Source: [Flexibacter] sp. ATCC 35208 (GTDB taxonomy: Bacteria > Bacteroidota > Bacteroidia > Chitinophagales > Chitinophagaceae). Taken from it: 45,779 bases of DNA. Of this stretch, positions 19,373-29,066 are shown one piece after another. The stretch lies in contig NZ_MTKN01000064.1 in NCBI RefSeq assembly GCF_001975825.1, positions 2,715-48,493 of the forward strand. The letters run 5' to 3'. The translations under genes and the position numbers were made by a program. The first letter of the stretch is position 1, and every line of letters begins with the position of its first letter. The notes beneath the pieces were generated by a model that was given only the letters and a program-made list of their open reading frames with translations, searched no databases and was not told the origin of the DNA.

Positions 19373-21346
19373 TTAGAAGATTGAAGGAATGTTGGATGGT
19401 ATATGTGCATTACCTACAGACAACAGTTTTGCTTTTACTGTATCCTGGTGGAAATAATCCAATACCGGTTGCTGGCTGTAATATGCGGTGATTGTATCAG
19501 ATGTGGTGGGAGCGGTTGGCGTATTGCCAGCGATTCTCATATCCAGGATATAAGAAGTGGTTTGCGTGAGCACATGCTCAATACCTCTTCTGATCGCGTC
19601 TTTCACTGCTCCCGGTGTTTTCACTATTTCTCCGTTCTCACCGCCAAAAGCTTTGGCCAGTGATACGAAATCAAGTTTGGGTCTTTCGAGACGCAGGTAT
19701 GGAGGATCCATCGTTTTGGGTTTCCAGCCATAACCGGGTGCACTGCCATAAGAACCCACTACCTGTTGTAAACCCAGTTGCAGGGTATGATACTCCTGGT
19801 TGTTTGTAATGATATACAGAATAGGTAGTTGCTCATGTGCAGCTGTCCAGAAGGTCTGCGGATAGAATAACGAAGAACCATCTCCCACTGCATTGATCAC
19901 CAGTTTTGTACCTGTACCTTGTGAGGAGGCATTTTCCAGTTTAATGCCCAGAGATGCCGGCATTGACCAACCTAATGAACCTCCGGCTACACAGTAATAG
20001 CTTACCGGTTTCGCACCATTGTTACTGAATGGCAGATAATATTGAAAAGGAGCGCCATCGGATACTGCTTCATGCACATATACGAAGTTATCCACCAGTT
20101 TCCTATCTTCAATTTCCTCTTTCAATGCTTTAGCGATTACAACAGACCATATATCTTCCTGCTCCATGGCTTCCAGCAGATATTTATCCCAGTCGGCCGC
20201 TCTTTTTACAGACAACAACTGCATCCGTTCATTTCTGGCGCCAGCACCTGCGGGAGGAGTTGGTTTAATATAACTATTCAGGATAGGCAGCGTTGCTTTA
20301 ATATCACCGAAAATCGCTGATTCTCCGTAATAGTTCTTCGCAATATCCCAGGTATTGTTTGTGAGGTATACCTGTTTCAGTTCAGGAGGGAATAGTGGTC
20401 CGTCGGAATATTTATATACAGCCAGCTGTGCCTGTGCCCCAAATCCAACCAGGAATGCCACATCATGATCTTTAAACACACCCTGTACGCCCGCCTGACT
20501 ACCGGGTAGTTCTCCCTGCCAGTGATAGTCATTATTAGGGAAATTAGCCACGCTACTAAAACTTTGCAATACGACAGGTGCTCCCAGCAGTTCAGCCAGT
20601 TCCTGCAATTCTGTCCAGGCATCAGCATACCCTACTGCATCGCCGGCTACTATAACTGGATTTTTAGCTGCCGCGAGAATACCTGCAGCCTGTTTGATAG
20701 ACGCATCATCTCCAGTAAAATGTGGGGAAATACGGGTCACACCTTTGACCTTATCTTCATCTCCAATAGCCACCATGGTAAAATCCCATGGAATAGATAC
20801 GAATACAGGGCCATTAGGCGGCGCCATGGCTTCTTTAAATGCACGTTGTAATACTAATGGAATTTCATCAGGGGTACGCACTTCATGCGCCCATTTAGTG
20901 TACTGTCTGGCAAGGTCTACCAGATTTGATGCCAGTAACGGTTCCTGGGTGACCAGTTCATTCTGTTGCTGGCAACAAAGGATCACCAGTGGCACCTGAG
21001 AACGGTAAGCATTGAACAAATTGCCTATACTATGGGCAATACCCGGTGTAACGTGAACAACCAATACACCTGGTTTACCTGTCATCCGGGCGGATCCCAT
21101 TGCCGCACCAATGGCAATGTTTTCATGAAGACACTCAATATAGCGCACTTCATTCTCCGGGTAAGAAGTACCATCAATAATTGGGATTTCATTGGTGCCC
21201 GGTACACCGAAAATGTAATGGATACCCAGATCTTTCAGGATATCGAATACATAGTCACGTGTCCAGCGTGTGCTCTGGTCGAACGCGTGGTCGATCACAT
21301 CTTCACTGGCCTGGCGCGCAGCCTGAGCCATTTGTTGTGTTGTCAT
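19373..21346 (-). CDS. ThDP-dependent 2-oxo acid decarboxylase, benzoylformate decarboxylase-like
   Basis: A 657-residue enzyme from the ATG at 21346; the open frame continues to 21448. It has the three-domain layout of the pyruvate oxidase/decarboxylase superfamily. The N-terminal Glu that activates ThDP lies in CLHENIAIGAA (E75). A central domain lacks the obvious FAD pattern of acetolactate synthase. The ThDP/Mg motif begins VGDGSSLFY at about 487 and closes with an NN pair about 26 residues on. It is longer than classical benzoylformate decarboxylase (about 530 residues), with a 25-residue N-terminal extension and insertions near the C-terminus. It is the first gene of the operon with the flavin oxidase. 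Confidence 0.82.
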   Translation of the reverse strand: MTTQQMAQAARQASEDVIDHAFDQSTRWTRDYVFDILKDLGIHYIFGVPGTNEIPIIDGTSYPENEVRYIECLHENIAIGAAMGSARMTGKPGVLVVHVTPGIAHSIGNLFNAYRSQVPLVILCCQQQNELVTQEPLLASNLVDLARQYTKWAHEVRTPDEIPLVLQRAFKEAMAPPNGPVFVSIPWDFTMVAIGDEDKVKGVTRISPHFTGDDASIKQAAGILAAAKNPVIVAGDAVGYADAWTELQELAELLGAPVVLQSFSSVANFPNNDYHWQGELPGSQAGVQGVFKDHDVAFLVGFGAQAQLAVYKYSDGPLFPPELKQVYLTNNTWDIAKNYYGESAIFGDIKATLPILNSYIKPTPPAGAGARNERMQLLSVKRAADWDKYLLEAMEQEDIWSVVIAKALKEEIEDRKLVDNFVYVHEAVSDGAPFQYYLPFSNNGAKPVSYYCVAGGSLGWSMPASLGIKLENASSQGTGTKLVINAVGDGSSLFYPQTFWTAAHEQLPILYIITNNQEYHTLQLGLQQVVGSYGSAPGYGWKPKTMDPPYLRLERPKLDFVSLAKAFGGENGEIVKTPGAVKDAIRRGIEHVLTQTTSYILDMRIAGNTPTAPTTSDTITAYYSQQPVLDYFHQDTVKAKLLSVGNAHIPSNIPSIF

Positions 21347-21492
21347 ATAATGGGATTTTGGAGTTTGGTTCTTAAGGGCTTCTTGTTGTGGAAAATTTAT
21401 TTTGGTATTACAAATAGGGTATCGGTATGCTAACTGCTGAAATAACAACTGTTCACTTCCAATTGTTTAGGGGTGTTTGAAAAAATCGGGTA

Positions 21493-21532
21493 GGATTATA
21501 AAAAGCAAAACCCACTCGATGAGCGGGTTTTG
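21493..21532 (-). terminator. Terminator of the desaturase gene
   Basis: Leftward hairpin: 21521-21532 pairs with 21506-21517 with one mismatch (CAAAACCC / GGGTTTTG core), 3-nt loop, then a T-rich run on the minus strand (21496-21505). It separates the desaturase from the ThDP/oxidase operon. Confidence 0.8.
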
Positions 21533-21552
21533 TTTTAAATTTAATTATATGA

Positions 21553-22617
21553 TTATACTATAGGTACACCATCTTTTATTTGTTGTTGTTCCAGATAAGG
21601 TTTCCTGTAGTTTTCCAGGAATTGCTTTTTAGCATCCCTGCATGAACTCACTCCACCAATAAACTTTAACGTCCTGATATAATACCAGGCAAAATCTACC
21701 TGTCCTGTCAGAAAGCCAGATCTTGCACTGGCAGGATAAAGATGGTGGTTATTATGCCATTCACCGGCCACAATACCAGGCCACCACTGATTGATAGATT
21801 TATCTTTATGATTGAAATCAAATCCGGATACATGCTTCGTTTCACCTTTCGCATGGCCTTCATAATTAAAAGTTCTCACACCCACTCCCCACACAAAAGC
21901 ACCAGCCATGATAGACACTACCAGATATACTCCACCTATAAAATAAAATATCGTTAGCCAGAAAGCCAGATTACCCAAAGTAGATAATAACGCATTCAAA
22001 GGATGCGCAATTGAACCCCACTTCTGATAAGTAGCATAATCATTCGCTTTCACACCGGTATGACTCAACATCACTGCGGCTTTATAATAGTCCTCCTCAC
22101 TGAGATCTTTCGCAATAGGCTGATGATTGGCATCTGCCAGAAAGCAATATAAAAAACCTGCCTCTGCATTATAAGGATCTCCCGGCTCATCAGATAATGC
22201 ATGGTGCACATGATGAGATACGATATACAGTTCTTCCGGTATTAGTTTAAATACAAGGTTTTGAGTAAAAAACCGCCAGAATTTATTACTAAAAGTATAC
22301 GCCTGATGTGTGCCATAACGATGATACCAGATAGTGCCATGTGTGCCCATGAAAATCATTCCATACACAAAAGCCACCAGCAAATACCATACATTAAAGT
22401 CGTGTATCTCTTTCCAGATAAAAAAGAAAAAAAACGGGGCAAGGCTTAAAGTGCTAAACCATGAAAAGAAAGGTAACCAGTTCTTTCTTGAAGCAAAAAT
22501 GTTGATCCTGCTAAAAAACTCGGTGAATAACTGTCTTGACGTAGGTTTTACCAGTGCACCATCGCTGGTTTTCCACCCGTATCCGGGAGGAGCTAATACA
22601 TTCGAAATAAATGACAT
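21553..22617 (-). CDS. Membrane fatty acid desaturase (delta-9/SCD type)
   Basis: A 354-residue acyl desaturase with all three histidine boxes: HRYGTH (99-104), HHVHH (135-139) and GEWHNNHH (about 283-290). Four hydrophobic segments flank them. These bind a di-iron centre and insert a double bond into an acyl chain at the inner membrane. The middle holds a long inserted loop (about 145-180). The gene has its own terminator and an AT-rich 165-bp upstream gap shared with the divergent hydrolase gene. It could adjust membrane fluidity, and a link to the neighbouring oxidase operon is not shown. Confidence 0.9.
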   Translation of the reverse strand: MSFISNVLAPPGYGWKTSDGALVKPTSRQLFTEFFSRINIFASRKNWLPFFSWFSTLSLAPFFFFFIWKEIHDFNVWYLLVAFVYGMIFMGTHGTIWYHRYGTHQAYTFSNKFWRFFTQNLVFKLIPEELYIVSHHVHHALSDEPGDPYNAEAGFLYCFLADANHQPIAKDLSEEDYYKAAVMLSHTGVKANDYATYQKWGSIAHPLNALLSTLGNLAFWLTIFYFIGGVYLVVSIMAGAFVWGVGVRTFNYEGHAKGETKHVSGFDFNHKDKSINQWWPGIVAGEWHNNHHLYPASARSGFLTGQVDFAWYYIRTLKFIGGVSSCRDAKKQFLENYRKPYLEQQQIKDGVPIV

Positions 22618-22782
22618 TATTTAATAACAATTTCTAAAGTGATAACAGTTGTAGGTAAAGCTCAGGGCTAAATATATCGATTTTATATCACTTTACATAT
22701 TATATTTCTAAATATAATATTGAACGACAATTTTTTATGTTTCATTAAAATATTTAGTCTCCTGATTCGTCAATAAATTGGT

Positions 22783-23892
22783 ATGAAGAAATTTATCACA
22801 TGCCTTAAGATAGCACTTTCAGGGCTATTATTATTGATAATCATAGTGTTAATATACATGAAACACCCATTATTCGGAGAAAAACCTTCGGGAAAGAGAT
22901 TAGAATTGATTAAACAATCGCCGCATTTCAAAGACGGACAGTTCCAGAACATTCACAATACACCGCAATTGTCAGACGGGTATAGCATGGGAGGTGTTTT
23001 ATACGATTTTATGTTCAAAAAACGACTACGCCCGCGCCCTGTAGATTCATTGCCTTCGGTAAAAACTGACTTACTGGCCCTTACCCACAATCAGGATGTA
23101 TTGGTCTGGTTTGGTCACTCCTCTTATTTTATACAGGCAGGTGGAAAACGTTTTCTGGTAGATCCTGTATTTTCCGGCAGCGCTTCACCCTTACCCGGAG
23201 GAACCAAGGCATTTAAAGGGGCAGATATTTACACGGTTGATGATTTTCCGGCAATTGACTATCTCTTCATATCACACGACCATTACGATCACCTGGATTA
23301 TAAGACCATACTCGCACTAAAAAGCAAGGTGGGTAAAGTGATCTGCGGACTGGGAGTAGGTGCTCACTTCGAAAGATGGGGCTATACACCTGACCAGATC
23401 GTTGAGACTGACTGGTGGCAGGATGTGGATCTGGGAGATGGATTTATTGTACATACCGCTCCTACCCGCCATTTTTCTGGCAGGAGCTTTTCCCGGAATA
23501 ATACACTCTGGCAATCTTACATATTGCAAACGCCGGCCATGAAGATCTATATAGGTGGTGATAGTGGTTATGATACTCATTTTGCAGAGATAGGAAAGAA
23601 ATTCGGTCCGATAGATTTTGTAATTCTTGAAAATGGCCAATATGACCTTGCGTGGAAATACATTCATATGCAGCCGGAAGAAGTCATTCAGGCAGCAAAA
23701 GATCTGCAGGCAAAAAGACTACTCCCGGTACATTCTTCCAAGTTTACACTGGGGAATCATCCCTGGGATGAACCTTTACGAAGAATAAAGGCTATTGCGG
23801 ATATTCCACTGGCTACACCTATGATCGGTCAGCTCGTAGACCTGCGGAATGATAAACAGGAGTTCAGTGAATGGTGGAAAGGAATAAACTAA
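22783..23892 (+). CDS. Membrane-anchored metallo-beta-lactamase-fold hydrolase, NAPE-PLD/UlaG-like
   Basis: A 369-residue protein with one N-terminal membrane helix (about residues 7-26) and a metallo-beta-lactamase fold. The metal motif is SHDHYDHLD (about 163-171). Further ligands are seen as TAPTRHFSGR and IYIGGDSGYD, with PVHSSKFTL near the end. The order fits the NAPE-phospholipase D/UlaG-like group. The active domain probably faces the periplasm. Its substrate may be a phospholipid or lipid amide, which is inference from the family. It is divergent from the desaturase. Confidence 0.85.
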   Translation: MKKFITCLKIALSGLLLLIIIVLIYMKHPLFGEKPSGKRLELIKQSPHFKDGQFQNIHNTPQLSDGYSMGGVLYDFMFKKRLRPRPVDSLPSVKTDLLALTHNQDVLVWFGHSSYFIQAGGKRFLVDPVFSGSASPLPGGTKAFKGADIYTVDDFPAIDYLFISHDHYDHLDYKTILALKSKVGKVICGLGVGAHFERWGYTPDQIVETDWWQDVDLGDGFIVHTAPTRHFSGRSFSRNNTLWQSYILQTPAMKIYIGGDSGYDTHFAEIGKKFGPIDFVILENGQYDLAWKYIHMQPEEVIQAAKDLQAKRLLPVHSSKFTLGNHPWDEPLRRIKAIADIPLATPMIGQLVDLRNDKQEFSEWWKGIN

Positions 23893-24100
23893 AATATAAG
23901 ATCCTTCACAATACCAATCTGTACTTTTCCATAAGATGTAGACACCACCCCGACGTCATTTACCAGGTAAGAAAGCGTTCCGTTATTTGCTTTCAAAGCA
24001 AGTTTGGTAAAGCGGTTATAGGAGGCAATCGGCTTGCTGCTGCCAATAAACTTCCAATAACAAACGATGCCGAAAATATATAATACTACATCATATATAT

Positions 24101-24135
24101 AATCAGGACGCCTAAAAAATTTAGGCGTCCTGATT
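24101..24135. repeat. Perfect 16-bp inverted repeat
   Basis: Arms 24101-24116 and 24120-24135 are exact reverse complements (AATCAGGACGCCTAAA), with a 3-nt loop. It begins immediately after the stop of the type IX fragment on the minus strand. No strong T-tract follows on either side, though the A/T ends of the stem may serve. Probably a bidirectional terminator between converging units. Confidence 0.7.
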
Positions 24136-24139
24136 GGAA

Positions 24140-24420
24140 TCACTGCTTAATTATCTCCTCACGAAATACTATAGCTCCGTTGTTAAAGATTAAAAAATAA
24201 GTGCCCGGAACAAGGCTACTTACATCGAGTGTCTGTGTACCATTATCAACATTCCCTATTAATGCTGTTTTAACTGGAACACCGTATATGTTCGTCAATT
24301 GCATATAAGAGGAACTGGATGCATCCAAACCGGCATACTGAATAGAAAGGTTAGAAATGTTTCATTGTAGGTAATTTGGGTTATTGCAAAAATATTGAGG
24401 ATAATAAAATGAAATTTCAT
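24140..24420 (-). pseudogene. Collapsed type IX-secreted protein gene: signal peptide plus sorting domain
   Basis: The leftward frame ending at 24140 reads as the C-terminal type A sorting domain of the type IX system (QLTNIYGVPV, SSLVPGTYFLIF, then a Lys/Gln end). About 60 bp upstream, at 24420, an ATG begins a hydrophobic signal-peptide-like stretch (MKFHFIILNIFAITQI) in a different frame. Nothing of a passenger domain lies between them. This looks like a secreted protein gene that has lost its body by deletion and carries a frameshift at about 24360. Alternatively it is a very small exported protein with one sequence error. Confidence 0.6.
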
Positions 24421-24574
24421 GGGTGTTATAACGAGTAATAAGTTTTAAAATAACATCCAGAAATACACAGCTACTCATTAGCATAACTAACCAATTTTAA
24501 CATTCCATATACAATCTGAATACTAAATTGCACAAAACCCGGAAACGTCCATACCTACAAACAGAACCCAACAT

Positions 24575-26902
24575 ATGCAGAAAATTTTTGCTGTACTGGC
24601 TCTAATATTTTCTACGTTTACAAGCATGCAAGCCGTGGCCCAGCATAGGTATACCATTAGCGGTATCATTCGTGATAAAACTACCGGCGAAACTTTAATT
24701 GGCACTTCTATACGCATTCTTCCACAGGCTAAATACAGCAGTACAAGTAATAACTATGGATTTTATGCGATCGTTGTTCCTGAAGGCGATTATACGATGG
24801 TGATTAGTTATACAGGGTATAAAGCAGACACTATATCGATTTCACTTACAAAAGATCTGATACGAAATGTGTCGCTTATTCCCACCAGCGGACAACTTTC
24901 GGAAATCGTTATTACATCTGCAGCCAGCCATGACAGGCTTTCTACTGCACAAATGGGTACGCAGAAAATAAGCACCGCTGAAATTGCAAACGTTCCGGTA
25001 TTTCTTGGGGAAAAAGATGTCATTAAGACTATACAACTGCTTCCAGGTGTAAAATCAGGAGGTGAAGGCAGTGGCGGATTCTATGTAAGAGGTGGCAACA
25101 TAGACGAAAACCTGCTTTTACTGGACGAAGTACCGGTATACAATGCAACACATCTACTCGGTTTCTTCTCTACCTTCAATTCTGATGCGATCAAAGACCT
25201 CACACTTTATAAAGGGGCCAGTCCTGCAGAATATGGCGGTCGTCTTTCTTCCGTCGTAGATATCAGAACAAAAGATGGTAATAACCAGGAATTCCATGGT
25301 AGTGGTGGTCTTGGCATCATTGCTTCTCACCTAAACTTCGAAGGCCCTATTGTGAAAGACAAAGGTTCTTTTATGATCAGTGCCCGTCGTACTTATGCAG
25401 ATGTTTTCCTGAAGCTGTCTAATAATGAAGATGTCAGGAATTCTAATCTTTATTTTTACGATGTGAATGCAAAAGCTAATTATAATCTGAATGATCATAA
25501 CAGGATCTATCTTTCATTCTATAATGGAAAAGATAATCTGAAACTATCTGATCAGTTAGCACTCTACTATGGAAATACAACAGGAACCTTCAGGTGGAAT
25601 CACAACTTCAATAGTCACCTGTTTTCCAACACCACACTTGCTTATAGCGATTACAACCATCACATAGAGGTGGCAGATAATTCAAGCAATACAAAAATCA
25701 TCTCAAAGATCCGGGACTTTTCGTTCAAAGAAGACTTCCAGTATTTCATGGCGGGTGATGATAAAATAAAATTCGGTGTCACAGCCACCCATCATACCCT
25801 CGACCCGGGTATGGTAGATGCAAGTAAGAATTCCAGTTATAACCCTGAAACATTAGATAAGAAGTATGCATTGGAAAGTGCAGCCTACATAAACCATGAA
25901 AAAGGTTTCGGCAAGTGGAAAATCAATTATGGTCTGCGGCTTTCTGTCTTCAATGTATTTGGACCCGGTACTTTTTATAAATTTAATTCCGCAGGCGAAG
26001 CAACCGATTCTACAAAATATGCTGCCGCAGAACTTGTACAGACTTACATAAATTTAGAGCCACGTGCTGCTGCAAGTTATCAGCTGGACTCTGTGAGTTC
26101 CCTGAAATTTGCCTATTCAAGGAACACGCAGAACGTACACCTGATAAGTAGTTCCGCCTCCACCAGTCCTACCGACCTTTGGATACTGAGCAGTCCGAAT
26201 GTGAAACCTGAAATAGCGGACCAGGTATCCCTGGGCTACTATCGTGATCTTAGTCATGGTCGTTATGAGTTCTCTTCTGAAATTTATTATAAACAACTAC
26301 AAAACCAGATTGACTTTAAAGATGGTGCATCACTAACTGTCAACAACTATGTTGAATCACAGTTATTATACGGAAAAGGCAGAGCTTACGGACTGGAACT
26401 CTTTGCAAAGAAAAAAACAGGCAGGCTCACAGGATGGATCAGTTATACACTCTCCCGTACAGAGCGACAAATAGCTGAAATCAATAACGGAAGCTGGTAT
26501 CCGACCCGCCAGGATCAGACGCATAACCTTGCTATCGTATCCATGTACCAACTGAGCAGGAAAGTGACACTGTCTGCCAACTGGGTATACAATACAGGTA
26601 ATGCTGTCACTTATCCCAGTGGTAAATATGAAATCAACGAACAGACGGTATTCCTTTATGCCGAGAGAAATGGCTACCGTATGCCGGCTTACCATCGCCT
26701 GGATGTGGGTGTTACCATATATGCCAAACAAAAGAAACGCTGGAATAGCAACTGGAACTTTTCAGTCTATAATGCTTACGGGAAAGAAAACCCTTACATC
26801 ATAGAATTCAAAAATGACCCTGCTAATCCTTCCCGCACCATCGCTCAGCAAACAGCACTTTTCCGCTGGGTACCTTCCATTACTTATAATTTCTCCTTTT
26901 AG
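24575..26902 (+). CDS. TonB-dependent receptor with carboxypeptidase-like domain
   Basis: An outer-membrane receptor of 775 residues. After a signal peptide (about 1-22) comes a carboxypeptidase-D-like beta-sandwich (YTISGIIRDKTTGETLIG, about 26-110). The plug follows with KTIQLLPGVKSGGEGSGGF and LYKGASPAEYGGRLSSVVDI (about 211-230). The barrel ends in NFSF. It does not follow the SusC pattern and has no SusD partner. Its partner is the DUF4249 lipoprotein gene that starts one base after its stop. This receptor/DUF4249 pairing is common in Bacteroidota, with unknown ligand. Confidence 0.88.
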   Translation: MQKIFAVLALIFSTFTSMQAVAQHRYTISGIIRDKTTGETLIGTSIRILPQAKYSSTSNNYGFYAIVVPEGDYTMVISYTGYKADTISISLTKDLIRNVSLIPTSGQLSEIVITSAASHDRLSTAQMGTQKISTAEIANVPVFLGEKDVIKTIQLLPGVKSGGEGSGGFYVRGGNIDENLLLLDEVPVYNATHLLGFFSTFNSDAIKDLTLYKGASPAEYGGRLSSVVDIRTKDGNNQEFHGSGGLGIIASHLNFEGPIVKDKGSFMISARRTYADVFLKLSNNEDVRNSNLYFYDVNAKANYNLNDHNRIYLSFYNGKDNLKLSDQLALYYGNTTGTFRWNHNFNSHLFSNTTLAYSDYNHHIEVADNSSNTKIISKIRDFSFKEDFQYFMAGDDKIKFGVTATHHTLDPGMVDASKNSSYNPETLDKKYALESAAYINHEKGFGKWKINYGLRLSVFNVFGPGTFYKFNSAGEATDSTKYAAAELVQTYINLEPRAAASYQLDSVSSLKFAYSRNTQNVHLISSSASTSPTDLWILSSPNVKPEIADQVSLGYYRDLSHGRYEFSSEIYYKQLQNQIDFKDGASLTVNNYVESQLLYGKGRAYGLELFAKKKTGRLTGWISYTLSRTERQIAEINNGSWYPTRQDQTHNLAIVSMYQLSRKVTLSANWVYNTGNAVTYPSGKYEINEQTVFLYAERNGYRMPAYHRLDVGVTIYAKQKKRWNSNWNFSVYNAYGKENPYIIEFKNDPANPSRTIAQQTALFRWVPSITYNFSF

Positions 26903-26903
26903 T

Positions 26904-27683
26904 ATGAAGACGAACCTCATTGCAACTTCTATCATCATATTCTTCGCCAGCTGTACCAAAACGATTGATGTCAATCTCAGAACAGCGGCTTCCCAAATTG
27001 TGATTCAGGGGAATATTACGAATCTCGGTGGCCCTTATTATGTGAAGATTAATAAATCAGTATCGTTTGATGCTGATAACACTTACCCCGCTGTTTCAGG
27101 AGCCATAGTCAGCGTTTTGGACAGCAATACCAATGTGAGAGACTATTTTACACAGACGGGTAATGAAGGGTATTATGCATCCAATAAACTCTCAGGACAG
27201 ATTGGCCATACTTACAAGTTATCAGTGATCGTTGACGGGGAAGAATATACATCCAGTTCTACGATGCCGGATTATGTTGGGATAAATGAATTGACCTTCA
27301 CAAAGACCAAAATTTTTAATCAGGTAAGGAATTTACCACAGGTGAACTTTAAGGATCCCCAAGGCGTTACCAACTACTACACTTTTACATTGCTGGTAAA
27401 TGATGTTCCTTACAAAGCATTTTATGCATTGGATGACAGGTTGACGGATGGGAATATTATCAGGCAGCAGTTGTATATGGATAGTGCATACATACAAATG
27501 AATGATTTCGTGACAGTGGTGATGGCGAATGTGGATAAGAACGTTTATAATTACTACAATGTACTACAATCGAATAGCGGCGCGTCCAGTACCACACCTT
27601 CGAATCCACCTTCTAATATATCAAATAATGCTTTGGGATATTTCGGTGCGGAGTGTGTGGATGTGAAATCTGTGACGTTCTAA
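26904..27683 (+). CDS. DUF4249 family lipoprotein
   Basis: A 259-residue lipoprotein. The frame is open from 26814, but the ATG at 26904, one base after the receptor stop, begins a proper lipoprotein signal with lipobox FFASC (Cys at residue 14). The DUF4249 domain starts at QIVIQGNITNLGGPYYVKI and includes PAVSGAIVSVLD and the TYKLSVIVDGEEY strand. It is expected at the outer membrane beside the TonB receptor encoded just upstream, and the two are clearly co-transcribed. The function of DUF4249 is unknown. Confidence 0.85.
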   Translation: MKTNLIATSIIIFFASCTKTIDVNLRTAASQIVIQGNITNLGGPYYVKINKSVSFDADNTYPAVSGAIVSVLDSNTNVRDYFTQTGNEGYYASNKLSGQIGHTYKLSVIVDGEEYTSSSTMPDYVGINELTFTKTKIFNQVRNLPQVNFKDPQGVTNYYTFTLLVNDVPYKAFYALDDRLTDGNIIRQQLYMDSAYIQMNDFVTVVMANVDKNVYNYYNVLQSNSGASSTTPSNPPSNISNNALGYFGAECVDVKSVTF

Positions 27684-27830
27684 AGTATGCTAAAAGTGCT
27701 CATGATTATATAATTTTGATAATGCAAAAATGCCAACAAACGAGCCGCTGAAAAATGAAGTAGATTAGGAAAAAAGGTCGAACTAGTTCAAGATGTTGTA
27801 TATTGCCATGCCAATTATTAACCCTGACAT

Positions 27831-28157
27831 ATGAAATTCAATTACTTGCTTTTTCTTCTTATTGTTTTTTCAGTAGTATCCAAATCCCAGATAGTAGCGA
27901 TCCCCTATAATGATGACATAAAAGTGCCGGTTATCACATTAGACATCAATGGCCAGCATGATCGCTTTATTGTCGATAGAGGAGCTGAGGTAACTATTGT
28001 TAATTCCAGATACATACAGCTTCCGGAATTAGGTAAGATAAAGGCAAATGATGCGAATAACTCGTCTAAAACAATATTCAAGAGCAAAGTAAATAATATT
28101 AACATTGGTTCCGTGGCTATTACCAATGCAACCGCGTACAGTACTGAATTATATTGA
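27831..28157 (+). pseudogene. Truncated retropepsin-like aspartic protease
   Basis: A 108-residue frame with a signal peptide (about 1-19) and the first half of a retropepsin-like domain. The active-site segment reads FIVDRGAEVTIVNS (Asp49), where the family has D-T-G. The catalytic Asp is kept but the next Thr is Arg. The protein stops shortly after the strand NNINIGSVAITNA, well short of the about 280 residues usual for secreted bacterial members, and the downstream frame belongs to another gene. Truncation plus the D-R-G change suggest a decayed copy, though a small half-protease that dimerises is possible. Confidence 0.55.
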
Positions 28158-28212
28158 AGACGTAAGCGCCAATGGAAAGAATTATAAATATTCATACTTA
28201 TTAAAAATCCTT

Positions 28213-28929
28213 ATGCAAACCGCAAAATATTCGGCCAGTGACATACTCGATCAATTAGATACCTGCGCAAAAGATTACAACTTCCCGATACTTGACAATG
28301 GATATATCTACCCTGTTGTATCAAGACTCTCTGTATTCGGTAATACAGAAAGATGGGTAATAGCCGTTGAAGTGGTTGGCTATCACTACCGCTTTAACGG
28401 TCATAGCGGCGTGGAGAACTGCCTGTACATTTATGGTAACAGTCTCCCCTTTTATCCAGGATTAAATAACTCAAACGTCCTGCTCACAACGGCTGACAGC
28501 GATGAAGGTCCTACCTTTATCACAGATACATTTGGCACACTGAATCCCGAAGTACATTCCTTGCTGCTCAGAGACGAAAAAATAAGCATACCAAAAGATC
28601 CGGCATTCTATGCTTCGCGGGATGTGGAGTTAACAAATCCGCCTGCTGTAAGAGTATATGAATTTATGCGTGCCTGTCTTCCAGAATACAAGGCATCATT
28701 TCTGGCCACTAAAAAGGAAATATACGAATGCTTTGGGCAGGATATTCCAATGATCATGCAGGTGGACGAATGGTGCCATCCGGATATTATTGAGGAGGAA
28801 AAACCTTCTGAGAATGAAACGTTTCAGCAGATTGCGACCTTACTGGAATCAGGAGATATCTCTTGTTATAAACCAACAAAACCAGCTAACAATCATTGGC
28901 GTAACTGGCCATTGGGAGGCTGTGCATAA
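28213..28929 (+). CDS. DUF7003-like hypothetical protein
   Basis: A 238-residue cytoplasmic protein from the ATG at 28213. The frame is open from 28105, overlapping the truncated protease, but no good start lies there. It begins YSASDILDQLDTCAKDYNF followed by PILDNGYIYPVVSRLSVF and ERWVIAVEVVGY. I associate this wording with the DUF7003 group, from memory. No catalytic motif is obvious. It is the last gene before a 137-bp gap; its function is unknown. Confidence 0.6.
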   Translation: MQTAKYSASDILDQLDTCAKDYNFPILDNGYIYPVVSRLSVFGNTERWVIAVEVVGYHYRFNGHSGVENCLYIYGNSLPFYPGLNNSNVLLTTADSDEGPTFITDTFGTLNPEVHSLLLRDEKISIPKDPAFYASRDVELTNPPAVRVYEFMRACLPEYKASFLATKKEIYECFGQDIPMIMQVDEWCHPDIIEEEKPSENETFQQIATLLESGDISCYKPTKPANNHWRNWPLGGCA

Positions 28930-29066
28930 TATCTCCCACGGGTATTTTTTACAAAAAGATTGAGTGATGGGCTTTGCTTCATCCTATTCTGTTTGAGAAA
29001 ATACCGAATTAATTTTGCAAACGCCGGAGATTGTATCTTCGGATTTTTTGTTATATCTTTTGCCCC

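Noticed and set aside
23889..24143. A leftward frame with a LamG-like C-terminal flavour downstream of the type IX fragment
   Set aside because: The segment resembles a lectin-like strand pattern only loosely; its N-terminal part crosses the perfect inverted repeat and has no domain. It may be another remnant but cannot be supported.
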